The position numbers and the translations under genes are program-made. From assembly GCA_019671135.1 (NCBI GenBank), contig JAHRHY010000033.1:33989-97988 (forward strand): DNA of 64,000 bases. The letters run 5' to 3'. The notes beneath the pieces were generated by a model. The model was not told where the DNA came from. It ran no database searches and was given only the letters and a program-made list of their open reading frames with translations. Below are positions 9,665-20,300 of the stretch, piece by piece. Source of the DNA: Linnemannia hyalina. Taxonomy: Eukaryota > Mortierellomycota > Mortierellomycetes > Mortierellales > Mortierellaceae. Within the stretch, counting starts at the first letter, position 1. Every line of letters begins with the position of its first letter.

Positions 9665-12600
9665 TTAGCGCGCCATATGAGGTTATTGAACAGAGTCATG
9701 CAGTTACCATTGGCATGGATCTCTTTCACCGCTATGGATTCAATATCGTTGGACTACCCGATGCAGATGAGTCGTCTGGACGGATGCCAGCGCCAGTTGA
9801 AGACGAAAAGCCCACGCTGATACCTCTCACGATTCCAGAACGAGAAAAGACGCAGGAATTTATTGCGGAAAAGGACGCGTTCATGAAGAGTATAGAAGAG
9901 TCGCTGAGGTTAAACGCCAAGATTCCAAATACAAGTCATTGTACTATACCTGAAATGAAGGTGTATTTGCCAGTCCCTGATGACGTTATCCTCTACCGCA
10001 GACCTAAAGTATTTGCTGCATCGCAAATGCCGGTTCTTGATGAAGCAATCCAGAATTGGCTGAAGGATGATGTAATTACATTAGCACCTGCAGGTAATGC
10101 ACACAACAACACATTAACGCTAGCGGCTAAGAAAGATGCTAACGGAAACAAGACTCTCTACCGAGTGTGCTTGGATCCGCGGCCCTTAAACGCGCACCTA
10201 CCCGATGATAATTTTTCGGTACCACTTATATCAGACATCATGCAATTTGCTGGAGGCAATGCAGTGTTCTCGACTGTGGACCTAAAGCAGGCGTATCATC
10301 GATTACCAATCCATGAAGAAGATCAGCCGTTGACGGCATTTTTGCATAACGGGATTCAATATATGTTCAAGAAGGCTCCTTTTGGATTGAAGCCCTTATC
10401 CAGTTTGTTTCAGCGTGGCATGAGCCGAATCCTTGGGGATTTGAAATTTGTCAGAAATTTTATCGATGACATTCTTCTCGCATCAAAGAACAGAAGCGAT
10501 CATGCGATTCAGATGATAGAGTTGGTTAAACGGCTAACTGATGCCAAGCTTATTATTAACCTTGACAAGTGCAAGTTCTACAGTACGCAGGTGGCGTTGC
10601 TGGGCTTCATTGTGGATCTTGATGGAAAAAGAATTGATCCCAATAAATTGGTGAATATCAATGATTGGAAACCCCCAACTACGGGTAAGCAGGTTCAATC
10701 TTATATGGGGACTTTTAATTTTTTTCGCGATCACGTACCCATTATAGCTACCATTAGCGCTCCGCTAGATGCTATGCGTAATGTGGTGGGTCCATTTACG
10801 TTGAATGCTGCTCAGTTGAAGAGCTTTGAGGCACTAAAGAATTTGTTGGTCTTATCGCCCATAATTTGCTGGGTGGATTTCAATTTGCCGTTATATGTTG
10901 CTACAGATGCATCTAACGTTGGAATTGGAGCAATTTTATATCAGCTGCCGGAAGGCGAGGCGAATCCCAAAAACATTAGATATATTTCTTTTGTTGCGCG
11001 CTCATTGCAACCCAGTGAACGACGCTATAGTACAACTCGGAAGGAGTTATTGGCAATTGTGTTTGCACTGAAGAAGTTGCATTACTATTTGTGGGGCCGT
11101 CACTTTACGCTTTTCACGGATCATCGCGCTCTTACTTTTATGCATACGCAGAAGGATATGAACTCGATGCTTACCGCATGGCAGGAGACTATTTTGGATT
11201 ACACGTTTAAGGTTGTTTATCGACCTGGCGTTCTGAACGTTTTACCAGACGCTTTGTCTCGCCAGTTTCCTCAAGAGTTGTGGACAGCCCGCATTCAAGG
11301 ATCTGCTCCGAGCAAAATTTATGGTTATGTTCACTTAATCCAGGACGCCGACACTCAACGTGTGACGGTAGCTGTCTCAGAGAGAAGAGGAGTGTTAGTC
11401 GACGCACATGCGCTTGGTCACATTGGGACCAATGCCATGGTCAAGCATATTCATTCGTTGCAAAAGACGTGGCCTAATCTGGCCAAGGATTGCTTGGAGT
11501 ATGTTCAGCGTTGCCAAGAATGCCAGCGAGTCAACATCGCACGCAAGGGATACCACCCTCTGACGGCCATTCATGCTCAGTTACCAGGTGAACATATGGC
11601 GGTTGATTTGACCGGTCCATTCCCTGTGGAGAGCGATGGAAACCTATTCCTACTCATTTTGGTTGATGTTTGTACAAGGTTCGTCTTCTTGGAACCCATA
11701 CCTGACAAGAAGGGGATGACCATTGCAAAAGTTTTGTTCAAAATCTTCACCACTATTGGTTTTCCACGTATCCTCCAATCTGACAATGGCAGAGAATTCG
11801 TTAATGAGGCGGTGCAAGTGATGACTACCACTATGGGAGTGCAACATAGGTTACTCACCCCTTATCACCCTCGCGGAAACGGAGTCGCCGAAAATCATGT
11901 GAAAACAGCATGCACTATCATTCGCAAAGAGGTTCAAGACCATAAACAAGCATGGGCGAAACATGTTCCTATGGCACAGCTAGCTATGAACACCAGAATT
12001 GTGGCTCTACACAATTCGTCCCCATTTTCTTTGTTTTTTGCGCGGCGTTATAATGGTATTAGCAATTTTTCGGACACGACAGAGAAGTTATCATCCCAGG
12101 AGGAGCTCTTAAAGCGGCTTGAGTACATGACCAAGACCGTCTTTCCAGCGATTGACACTAAGACCCGTGAAACTCAACGTCGAATGATTGAGCGTTTCAA
12201 TAGAACAGTACTGCACAGTGAATTCCCTGATGGAGCAAAGGTTATGTCTTTGGACCCGATCTTGGGCGACAAGCTTTCGCCTAGGTATGAAGGCCCTTAT
12301 ATTGTAGTCAGACGAACAACTGGTGGATCCTATGTGTTGAAGGATGCCACAGGAGAAGAGTTAGGTCGTAAATTTGCGCCGTCGCAGCTAAAGCTTGTGC
12401 TCGACGATTTTGAAGCAACTGACACATACGTAGTAGAAAAAGTTCTCAACCACAGGCATGGACCTAGGGGGGGGATGGAATACCGCGTAAAATGGAAAGG
12501 GTACAAAGAGGAAACCTGGGAGCCTCAAGAGAATTTTATTGAGAGAAAGTGTATCACAGACTACTGGAAGACTAAAAACCTACCAGGATCGCAATCTCTA

Positions 12601-12876
12601 ACGCAGCCTCGTCAAACGGCCGCGACTCTCGGGACTAAGGGTCAAGAGCAGGAGCTCAATCCATCGCAACGTAAAGGTGCTACTAAAACATCAAAGAACA
12701 TATCCAATGGTGATGCTCTTAATAAGGGTACATGCAAGCGTGCAAACCCCGACGAAGAAGAAGATCAATTGGTCGATCGACGCAGGTCTAAACGACTGCG
12801 AAGAAATAATGCTAATGGCGAGAAGATGAGTAGTGAGCTTAGGACGATTCGCGGGCGTATGCCTGATCGTCATTAG
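9665..12876 (+). pseudogene. Gypsy-C pol: reverse transcriptase, RNase H, integrase, chromodomain
   Basis: Continuation of the Gypsy-C polyprotein after copy 1, starting in frame with SAPYEVIEQSHAVTIGMD. It shows RT (LTLAAKKDANG, VDLKQAYHRLP, FGLKPLSSLFQRG, FIDDILLAS), RNase H (YVATDASNVGIGA, RKELLAIVFALKK, FTDHRAL), the integrase zinc domain (HALGH ... CQECQR), the integrase core (AVDLTGPFPVES, LQSDNGREF, VAENHVKTA) and a C-terminal chromodomain (YRVKWKGYKEETWEP). A basic tail follows the chromodomain. The frame is unbroken from 9665 to the stop at 12876, so the only known defects are insertions. It would have been one polyprotein with the gag-protease part, as in Gypsy-B. Confidence 0.9.
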
Positions 12877-13187
12877 CATGCATCATCAGTGCATCCGATG
12901 AATAATGCAGTAGGGGTTTTTCCGCTTCCCCTACAATCACGTTCGAGGTTTTCCCTCTTGGGTTTTCCCCTCGCAAGGATTTTTAAACGATTTTTTGCCT
13001 TGAGTGAACAATTAATGTCATGTGAGGATTGTTGATCCTCAACCTGTCTGCAAGGTTTTTATTCAGATTTTTTCCTGGCAGAACAGTAAAATAATGCACA
13101 GAGTCCAAGTGATTCTTAGACACAAACGAGCAGAGCATATATGCGTTTTTAAGCAGACGGCTTTCAGCCTTTCCCATGGGAGGGGAT
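12877..13187 (+). other. Gypsy-C 3' non-coding region with two hairpins and polypurine tract
   Basis: Two successive hairpins follow the stop: GTAGGGG ... CCCCTAC (12910-12932) and CGAGG-tttt-CCC-tctt-GGG-tttt-CCCTCG (12944-12973). Gypsy-B has the same pair in the same place with different bases in the stems. The purine-rich GGGAGGGGA just before 13188 is the likely plus-strand primer. Confidence 0.65.
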
Positions 13188-13356
13188 TGTCGCATATTTG
13201 CCTGTCTCGGGGGTGTCAGCTAATGTAATTAGGCTAGAGACAGTAATTTAGTCATATGACCAGACACCGACATAAATGGAGGTGTCTGGGCTGTTAACAA
13301 AGATCCCTCTCTTGTCTTATCAATTCGATTGTGCGTGACTAGCGTAAAAATTTTCA
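13188..13356 (+). repeat. 3' LTR of Gypsy-C
   Basis: 169 bp from TGTCGCATATTTGCC to AAAATTTTCA. It contains the stem CCAGACACC/GGTGTCTGG (13260-13268 with 13281-13289) in the position of the Gypsy-B LTR hairpin. The next five bases GGTGG (13357-13361) belong to copy 2 and are the expected TSD; the partner is outside the window. Confidence 0.8.
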
Positions 13357-13477
13357 GGTGGAAGTGTCGAAGACATGTTACATTTTTAAAAAGTTCATGC
13401 TATATATACAACCACAAATGCCAACTGTTGACAATTGAATAGTTTTTAAAATATCTACTCTTCATCTGTCTCAACAA

Positions 13478-15213
13478 CTACCAAAACTTTACATCTGGAG
13501 AGTACAATTTAGGCAATTCCTCGATCGTGAACCCCATGGCAATTAACTTCTGCTTTTGTTTGTTGTTGGTAAATTTGTCTCGACTATAGTTACTGTCACC
13601 GTTTGCAGGTATCTTATACAGCAGTCCAACAATAATGTCCTCTTCGTACCTCTTGAGCAGATGACATCCGTCGAAAAGGTAGTTGGTTGCATATTCATGC
13701 TTCTTGTCAAACGAACATGTTGTCCATTTAATTTCGTCTTTATCTATGACGATTATACCCGAGGAGCTTTTATCTTTAGGGTACCTTTTCCACATAACAT
13801 CCTCAGCATCTTTATCATCCTCAGCATCTTTATCATCTTCAGCATCGTTATCACCCTCAGCATCTTTGTCATCCTCAGCATCGTTATCACCCTCAGCATC
13901 TTTGTCATCTTCAGCATCTTTATCACCCACCGCATCTTTGTCATCCTCAGCATCGTTATCACCCTCAGCATCTTTGTCATCTTCAGCATCTTTATCACCC
14001 ACCGCATCTTTGTCATCCTCAGCATCTTTATCGCCCTCAGCATCTTTATCATCCTCACATGTGCTCTCATCTTTCTGTGGCAAGCTTTGCTTATGCTCAT
14101 GCGGTTTAAATCCCATAGCAAACAACTTCTCTTTTTCCTTCTGGCTAAGAGAATGACACTCTACATTCTCTGCAGCAATATGGTCATCAGTCATCAAGCC
14201 GATTACAGTGTCTTTTTTGCGCATCTTGAGAATGTGCATTCCATTTACAAGTAAATTCTCGGAATATTCCAAGTACTTGTTAAGTTTTTTCCATATCACC
14301 TTGGATTTATCTGTTGGTCCTTCTACTGGTACTTCTTCTTCTACTTCGATCTCCTCGTTGAAAAGCGTCTTTCTCTCTTCATCAGACAATGGTTGAAGTT
14401 TCATCTTGCTAAGCATGGAGCGTTCCAAGATATCCAACTCTGGAACATCACCGACACCGCGCAGAGCATCAAGCGTAAACAGGCCAACGTATGTATTCTT
14501 TCCAGATAGCCTGACAATGTACTTGCCATTCATCGTAAACCTAGTTGCATACTCAAGCATGTCGTTATTAGGATGAATCATCCATCCTCTGTCCTTCGCA
14601 CGTGCTATGTCTTTCTCTGATCTAATGTTATGCACCGTTGTGGCCAGTGCAAATGTATGTTCATCTTTTCCATCCTTAGAAACGTCTACATTAGAAGATG
14701 GCTCTGCATTTTTGGGCATCTTTGAAGGCCTTTTCTTTCGAAGAGTCTTCTTCTTATCATCAGCAGAAGACTCTTCTATTTTTTCTACATCTGCAGGAGT
14801 TGCCTCTTGGAGTTCCATCTTTTGTAATATACGTGCCTCTTTTTCAGATATTTCCGGTACAGGAAGATTTTTGCCCATGAGCTCAGGTGGACACAATACA
14901 ATGTAGAGATCCTTTTCCTTCAGCTTAATAATGTACTTGCCATTTACAGTAAAGTTCTTTGCATACAGAAAAGCTGGATTAGTTGCATAACGCATCCATA
15001 TGCCTGTATTAGCGAGTGGTACATTTTTCTTGGACGTTATGTCAACTACCTTTGGACTCAACGGAAAGGAGACGGCAATTTTATCTTCTTCATCATCATC
15101 GTCGGACGGCTCTTCATCCTCGGAAGTCATATCGTCATCAGATGATACAAACTTAGAAGTATGTGTCTTCTTTAAAGCCTTGGAAGACTTGGGACGCGTA
15201 ACGACAGGTGCAT
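13478..15213 (-). pseudogene. Accessory protein copy 2, C-terminal part
   Basis: Residues after the Gypsy-A insertion point, 15213 down to the stop at 13478, open throughout. Close to copy 1, with two length changes. An acidic block of about 74 residues between ESSAD and DKKKTLRKK is missing. The DDKDAEGDNDAE tract is longer (13800-14050). The four repeat units are still present and no stop was seen, so the only clear inactivation is the retrotransposon. The long plus-strand open frames here (13556-14254, 13683-14156) are shadows of the Asp/Ala-rich codon repeats. Confidence 0.8.
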
Positions 15214-15312
15214 TGCAACAGTTGAACCTCCGATCAGAGTAGCTTTAGATAAATAGACACACACTACCATAATACATCCACATCTCTTACTTCCACTCCT
15301 CCTAAAGTTGCA
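15214..15312 (+). repeat. 5' LTR of Gypsy-A
   Basis: 99 bp, TGCAACAGTTG ... CTAAAGTTGCA, with inverted ends TGCAAC/GTTGCA. Identical to 27198-27296. Unusually short for an LTR. Confidence 0.95.
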
Positions 15313-16493
15313 TGGTAGCAAAGGTTCACGAATCCACTGACCAGACCCCCGACCCCCCAGTACAAACCCCAGACCCCTCCAGTTCCCCTGACACCTCACC
15401 CAGCACCTCTTCCATCCCCTCGCCCTGTCTTCCCCCTATCGACACGTATTTTATCACAGATTTTTTATCGGAACTCACCATCATGAACAACGACAACCAA
15501 TCCCTTCCCACCATCATTGAACTCGACACCACCTCCAAACCCGCCAAGTATGACGGCACTCGCGATGGCTTCAAATGCCTTGCGTGGCTAAAGGAGGTGC
15601 AACGCTACTTCACCATGAAGAACGTACCTGACAGAAAACGCACCATTCATGCCGTCAACCTCCTTAACCAAACCTCTCTCCTCTGGTGGGAATCCCTTAA
15701 CATCGACGACACCTGCGAGTACCTCACCTTCACAACCTTGTTCAAGAAGGCATATATGCCTGACGGCTTCCTTGAACACGTCCGCGGCCTCCTCCTCAAT
15801 GCCAAGCTCACCACCAACCTCGCCGAGTACCTTACCCGCATCCGCCTCTACATGAACATTTTACTTGCGGAGGATCCCACCGGCCGCGTCTTCCTTGAAT
15901 CCACCGTCAGAGTTGTTTTTCTCCAAGGCTGCCCCGACGACCTGAGGCAATTACTTCAGACTGATCAGGTATCTAACCCCAACAACACTTTTTTCGACAT
16001 GTGCTCCAAGGCTGAAGGATTTGACACCATCTATGCTTTCGGACCCAGAGGCGCCACCAAGGGTATGTTCGCCAAGGCTATGAATAACATCCGCTCACAA
16101 ACCCCGACCTCCAACTCAGCCCCAACCTCCGCCCCCGCCTTCGACCCAATGGCGATGGAGATTGATAACATCAGTGTCGACCCCACCACCCGCGCACTCA
16201 TGTCCTCGGTCCAGTCCCTCACTATCGCTGTCAACGCTATGGCATCTCAGTTCAACAACCAGCAACAGCAACAAAACCGCCCGCGCCTTGCCCGCCTCAC
16301 CGATGAAGAAAGACTATACTTGGAGAACAACAACGGCTGTTTCAAGTGCCGCCGACCCAATGCCGGACATTACTCCTGGGACTGTGGGAAAAACCGCAAT
16401 ACGCCCCGACCTCCCAGGTCCCAGGCCGTCAACAACATTGCTTACGTGGGCAACCCCCCAACAGACCAGTCGGGAAATGCCCCCAGCAACTAG
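15312..16493 (+). CDS. Gypsy-A Gag
   Basis: Capsid/nucleocapsid protein of Gypsy-A, up to 393 residues. The first ATG overlaps the primer binding site; the ATG at 15483 (MNNDNQSLPTIIELD) is the more likely start, giving 336 residues. The central capsid region has the retrotransposon Gag pattern (WLKEVQRYF, LLWWESL, FTTLFKKAYM). A zinc knuckle CFKCRRPNAGHYSWDC (C-x2-C-x6-H-x4-C) lies near residue 340, with wider spacing than the usual x4. It ends with TAG at 16491. Pol lies beyond the Gypsy-B insertion in another open frame, so expression of Pol would need frameshifting, readthrough or reinitiation. Confidence 0.85.
   Translation: MVAKVHESTDQTPDPPVQTPDPSSSPDTSPSTSSIPSPCLPPIDTYFITDFLSELTIMNNDNQSLPTIIELDTTSKPAKYDGTRDGFKCLAWLKEVQRYFTMKNVPDRKRTIHAVNLLNQTSLLWWESLNIDDTCEYLTFTTLFKKAYMPDGFLEHVRGLLLNAKLTTNLAEYLTRIRLYMNILLAEDPTGRVFLESTVRVVFLQGCPDDLRQLLQTDQVSNPNNTFFDMCSKAEGFDTIYAFGPRGATKGMFAKAMNNIRSQTPTSNSAPTSAPAFDPMAMEIDNISVDPTTRALMSSVQSLTIAVNAMASQFNNQQQQQNRPRLARLTDEERLYLENNNGCFKCRRPNAGHYSWDCGKNRNTPRPPRSQAVNNIAYVGNPPTDQSGNAPSN
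15313..15330 (+). promoter_or_regulatory. Gypsy-A primer binding site
   Basis: TGGTAGCAAAGGTTCAC follows the LTR directly. TGGTAGC matches the complement of the 3' end of fungal initiator-Met tRNA; the further match is to be checked against this genome's tRNA. Confidence 0.6.
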
Positions 16494-16526
16494 GTGCAGT
16501 CCAGGACCCAGTTGCTGAAACCCCCT

Positions 16527-16686
16527 TGTTGCGTATTTGCCTTGTGGATCATAGATAGATGAAGACATGAACTAGCTAGAACTAAGCCACCAGGAACGAC
16601 ATAAGAGATCGTTCCTGGTGGGCCCTAATACAACCTTCTTCTTGTCTCGTTACTTACAAAGTGAGTCTAAACCTTATTTTATCGCA
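16527..16686 (+). repeat. 5' LTR of Gypsy-B
   Basis: 160 bp, TGTTGCGTATTTGCC ... TTTTATCGCA, identical to 23207-23366. It contains a 13-bp perfect hairpin (16587-16599 with 16609-16621). Confidence 0.95.
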
Positions 16687-17345
16687 GTTTTTTTAACGAA
16701 TCCAAGTGGTTTGTTTGTATTGTTTTTATCTATCCATTGAACTGTTTTTGCATCCTTGGTGCATTCAGTTTCAATCCATCAAGCTGTTTATACATCCGTT
16801 GTGCATACAGTCTTGTCGAGTTGGTTGTACATCCTTTGTGCATCCATTCTCTTTCAATCCACTCTCTGGTTCTTCTAGAGTAGTGATTGACGTACGCACC
16901 ACAGGTTCAATCCCGTGTGTATCGTACTACTGTTCTTTCTTTCTTCGGTTCTTCTGGAGCACTGTCAAATTGTGACTGTGGTGATTGAACTACGTTCCGC
17001 AGACTCAACCCCTGTGTGTATCGTACTTGTTTTTGATCGATTCATCTCTCTAGTTTGCTTTCCCTCAACTTTTCTGTTGAGTGATCTTTTCGCTTCGTCA
17101 TTATCTTGTGTCGTCTATCACTCCGGTGTGCGAAGCATATAGACATAGACGTTTGTGCAGCAATTCATAAATAAAGAACGTTTATCGCCTTTACCTTTCC
17201 TTTTGTTCGTGATCGCAATCGTTGTATTGTCGAGACGCCAAAAAAAGAGATCAGTGAATCAGAATCATCAAGTTTATTTTATTTTTTGTTTCTTTGCTCA
17301 TTCCCTTCTTTGTCCCTCACTCTCGTCATGACTGTACTTAGGACA
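16687..17345 (+). other. Gypsy-B 5' leader
   Basis: Pyrimidine-rich leader, no gene. It has short internal repeats (TTCAATCCA- and CATCC.TTGTGCAT-type units at 16750-16860) and two similar blocks ending GTGTGTATCGTACT (near 16925 and 17025). A packaging signal may lie here; nothing decides it. Confidence 0.4.
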
Positions 17346-20300
17346 ATGACTCTGAGGAATGGGAAGAGTGTTGCAAAGGAAGGTACAAGTGGTACCGACG
17401 ATGCAGAGGCTGTCGTGGAGGAAGCCATGGAGTCCATGAGTATTGCTCAGGGAGAATCGTCGCAGACGGTACAACCCAGCGGAGAGGTCGACATGGAAGT
17501 TGACGACGAGGCGGAGAGCTCATTGAGACAGGAATCCCCCTCAGTCGGTCATACACGAGGTCAGTCTGGCGTTCTGCCTGTAATCACAGCGGAGTATTGC
17601 CAGGAGCAGGTTAATAATCTGGGGCAGCAGTTGGAGATTCATACGGCAACAAAGGGACAACTGACGGCAATGATGATGATGAACGGTGGAGGAACCCCGG
17701 AGCAGAGCCAGAGGATGGGCCAGTTGCAGGATACGGTCCGCAGCATCAAGGCGCAGCTGGAGTTATGGGAGTCGAGTCTAGATGATATGAACTTGGCGAG
17801 GAAAGCCAAAGCGAGGACTGTCCACAGCACCGCATCGTCATCGTCTACACCCAGCTTCCCAAAGTCCTCCTATGGCGGGAATGGCACTATGGACGACAAG
17901 CAGATTGTGCTTCTCAATGTTATGCCCAGGTACCATCGTAAGGTGCCAGATCATGAGATGCCTAAAGTCGACGCTAAGACGTCCGGTCCTATCCGAACTT
18001 CAGTTCGCTGTTTCCTGTATGAGTTTCATACCCAAGGTAACCTTGCCTACGGCACTACGACGTTTGAAAAGATTTGTTATCGTTTATTAGCGTTGGCGAA
18101 TCTAGATGTCAAAGTGCAGGATGCATTAACAGGAGCGAGGAAAAAGGATACGGGTCCGGCGTGGACGTGGGATCAGTGCGAGCAGACATTCGTGGATTGC
18201 GCCATGACTCTGCATGAGAAGACGTCTGAGGTGGAGGAGTTCGCCAAGATGGGCAGAGAGAAGACAGAGTCTTTTAAGGAGTATGAGCTGAGATTGCGAC
18301 GGCTGGTCGAGGTCTACCGTGTCAAGGAGCTTCCTAAACACACCGATGTCACCCAGACTCTGAGGATGTCAATCCCGTCACTGACTTTGACGGTGATGCA
18401 ACTGTCTGAGACGGTGAACATGTTACTGAAACATGTGGGTATGGCGGTGCCGGATGTAACGTCGTTGGACTTCCTGATGAACGCGATCCCGAACGCCCTT
18501 GGTCCTGATGAGTGCTCGGAGTGGAAGGTCTTCATCGATGCGTCGAGGAAGGCGAGAATGTCCAAGGAGAGCGACGGCATCAACCAAGGAGGCAGCCAAC
18601 ACCATAGGCAACATCAGCAAGTAAAGAAGACGGTGGCCGCTCAGACGAATGCAGGAGCATCGTCAGGAAGCAACACCGTCAGCGCCAACAACAACCATGC
18701 CAGCTACCCAAACGGCCATCAAGGTCAGTATCCCGGCAATCGAGGTAGAGGAGCACCGCAGGGACGATGGCAGAATCGTGGCAAAGGAAGAAGCCATCCG
18801 TATAATGGTACGTCCGTTGATCCTGCTTTGCTACTGGACGTTGTTGAAGAAGAACAAGATTGCGTTATTAAGTACAGCGCCATGTCTATTCCACACACAC
18901 AGGCAATAACAACCAAAGCCAACGAGGATCCTCGTCAGCTTGATGTAACCCCTCTGGTGACGGCGCAGATAGATGTGTTACCCATGGTTGAGTCGAATAA
19001 AGTGATGCGTGAGGCGACCAGCAGTAATACTGAAAACAATGTGGAGGGCAATCTTGTTGTAAAGAAGAAAAGGAGAAAGAAGAGGAAAGCGAATGCGGAG
19101 TCCCGCTTTGGAATGTCGGTTCATGTAGGTTCACCTCCTCCATCACCTCTCGACGGAGGGGAAGGTGGGAGAAGTGCTGAAATGGCTGGTATTATAAAAG
19201 CGAAGATCAAGTATGGGGCAGTTGGTGTAATCAGTAAAGAAGATGATGGTTGCGCTTTTGGCTCGTACGAAGTCGAGGATGACGAACTCGCTCAAGCGTT
19301 TGAAAGACACACGCTAAAAGACAACCCTGTTGCAAAGATGCCTGACGGCTACCCGTTATTTAAATTCGGTGACGATGATTTTTCTCTTGTGCAAGTTGCG
19401 TACGGATCGGTCAAACGCAAGAACCAACCAGACAATCGTCTTTTTGTTCCTGTCACCATCCACGGAGAACAACACCGAGCGCTCATCGATACAGGCGCCA
19501 CGCACTCGTTCATCAGTTCAAGAATAGTCAGCAAATATTCGATCCCTGTCAATAAAATGAAAGGGTACATCGAGTTAGCGGATACTTCGACTATTGCACG
19601 CATCGGCGAAACAGAGAACATGGAGGTTATCTGTGGAAAGAATTTGCTTTGCGCACCATACGAAGTTATTGATCAACCCCATGCCATTACTATTGGTATG
19701 GATCTCTTTCATCGGTATGGCTTCAACATCATAGGTTTACCTGACCCAGTAGAGTCTCCTGATCGAGTACCTATGCCTGTTGAGGACGAGAAGCCGACTC
19801 TCATACCTCTTATGACACCCCCTGTGGAGACGACGCGGGAGTACATCGAGGAAAAGAAGTCATTTATGGAGTGCGTCAAGGAGCTACTGGAGGAGAACGC
19901 AAGGATCCCTTCCACCAGCTTTTGCCCAATTCCGGAGATGAAGGTGTTTTTACCTGTACCGGAGGGCATTACTTTGAATCGACGTTCAAGAGTGTTCGCT
20001 CAGTCACAACGACCCATTCTGGATGACGCAGTAGATCGCTGGTTGCAGGACGATGTAATTACACTGGCACCGGCTGGTAATCGTCACAACAACACTCTGA
20101 CGCTCGCAGCAAAGAAGGATGCAAATGGTGAGAAAACCCTTTATCGTGTTTGTCTTGACCCACGCCCTCTCAATGCTCACTTACCTGATGACAATTTTCC
20201 TGTACCTCTTATATCAGAGATCATGCAGTTTGCAGGAGGCAATGCTGTGTTCTCGACGGTGGATTTGCGTCAGGCTTATCATCGACTTCCGATTCATAAG

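Larger units (their letters stand above)
1378..13356 (+). mobile_element. Gypsy-C LTR retrotransposon, 5'-truncated in window and multiply interrupted
   Basis: Remains of a chromodomain Ty3/Gypsy element of the Gypsy-B family. Its own sequence occupies 1378-1473, 1925-4178 and 9665-13356. The gaps are a hairpin element (TSD TTT), the two-gene element copy 1 (TSD TTA) and, at its left limit, Gypsy-E. Removing these brings the reading frame back into register at each junction, which confirms that they are insertions. Its 3' LTR ends at 13356 inside the 3' flank of copy 2, so Gypsy-C inserted into copy 2. The 5' LTR and first Gag codons lie outside the window. Confidence 0.85.

Noticed and set aside
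16880..16940. tRNA-like B box (GGTTCAATCCC) in the Gypsy-B leader
   Set aside because: The stem pairs only with a mismatch and no acceptor, D or anticodon arms are present.
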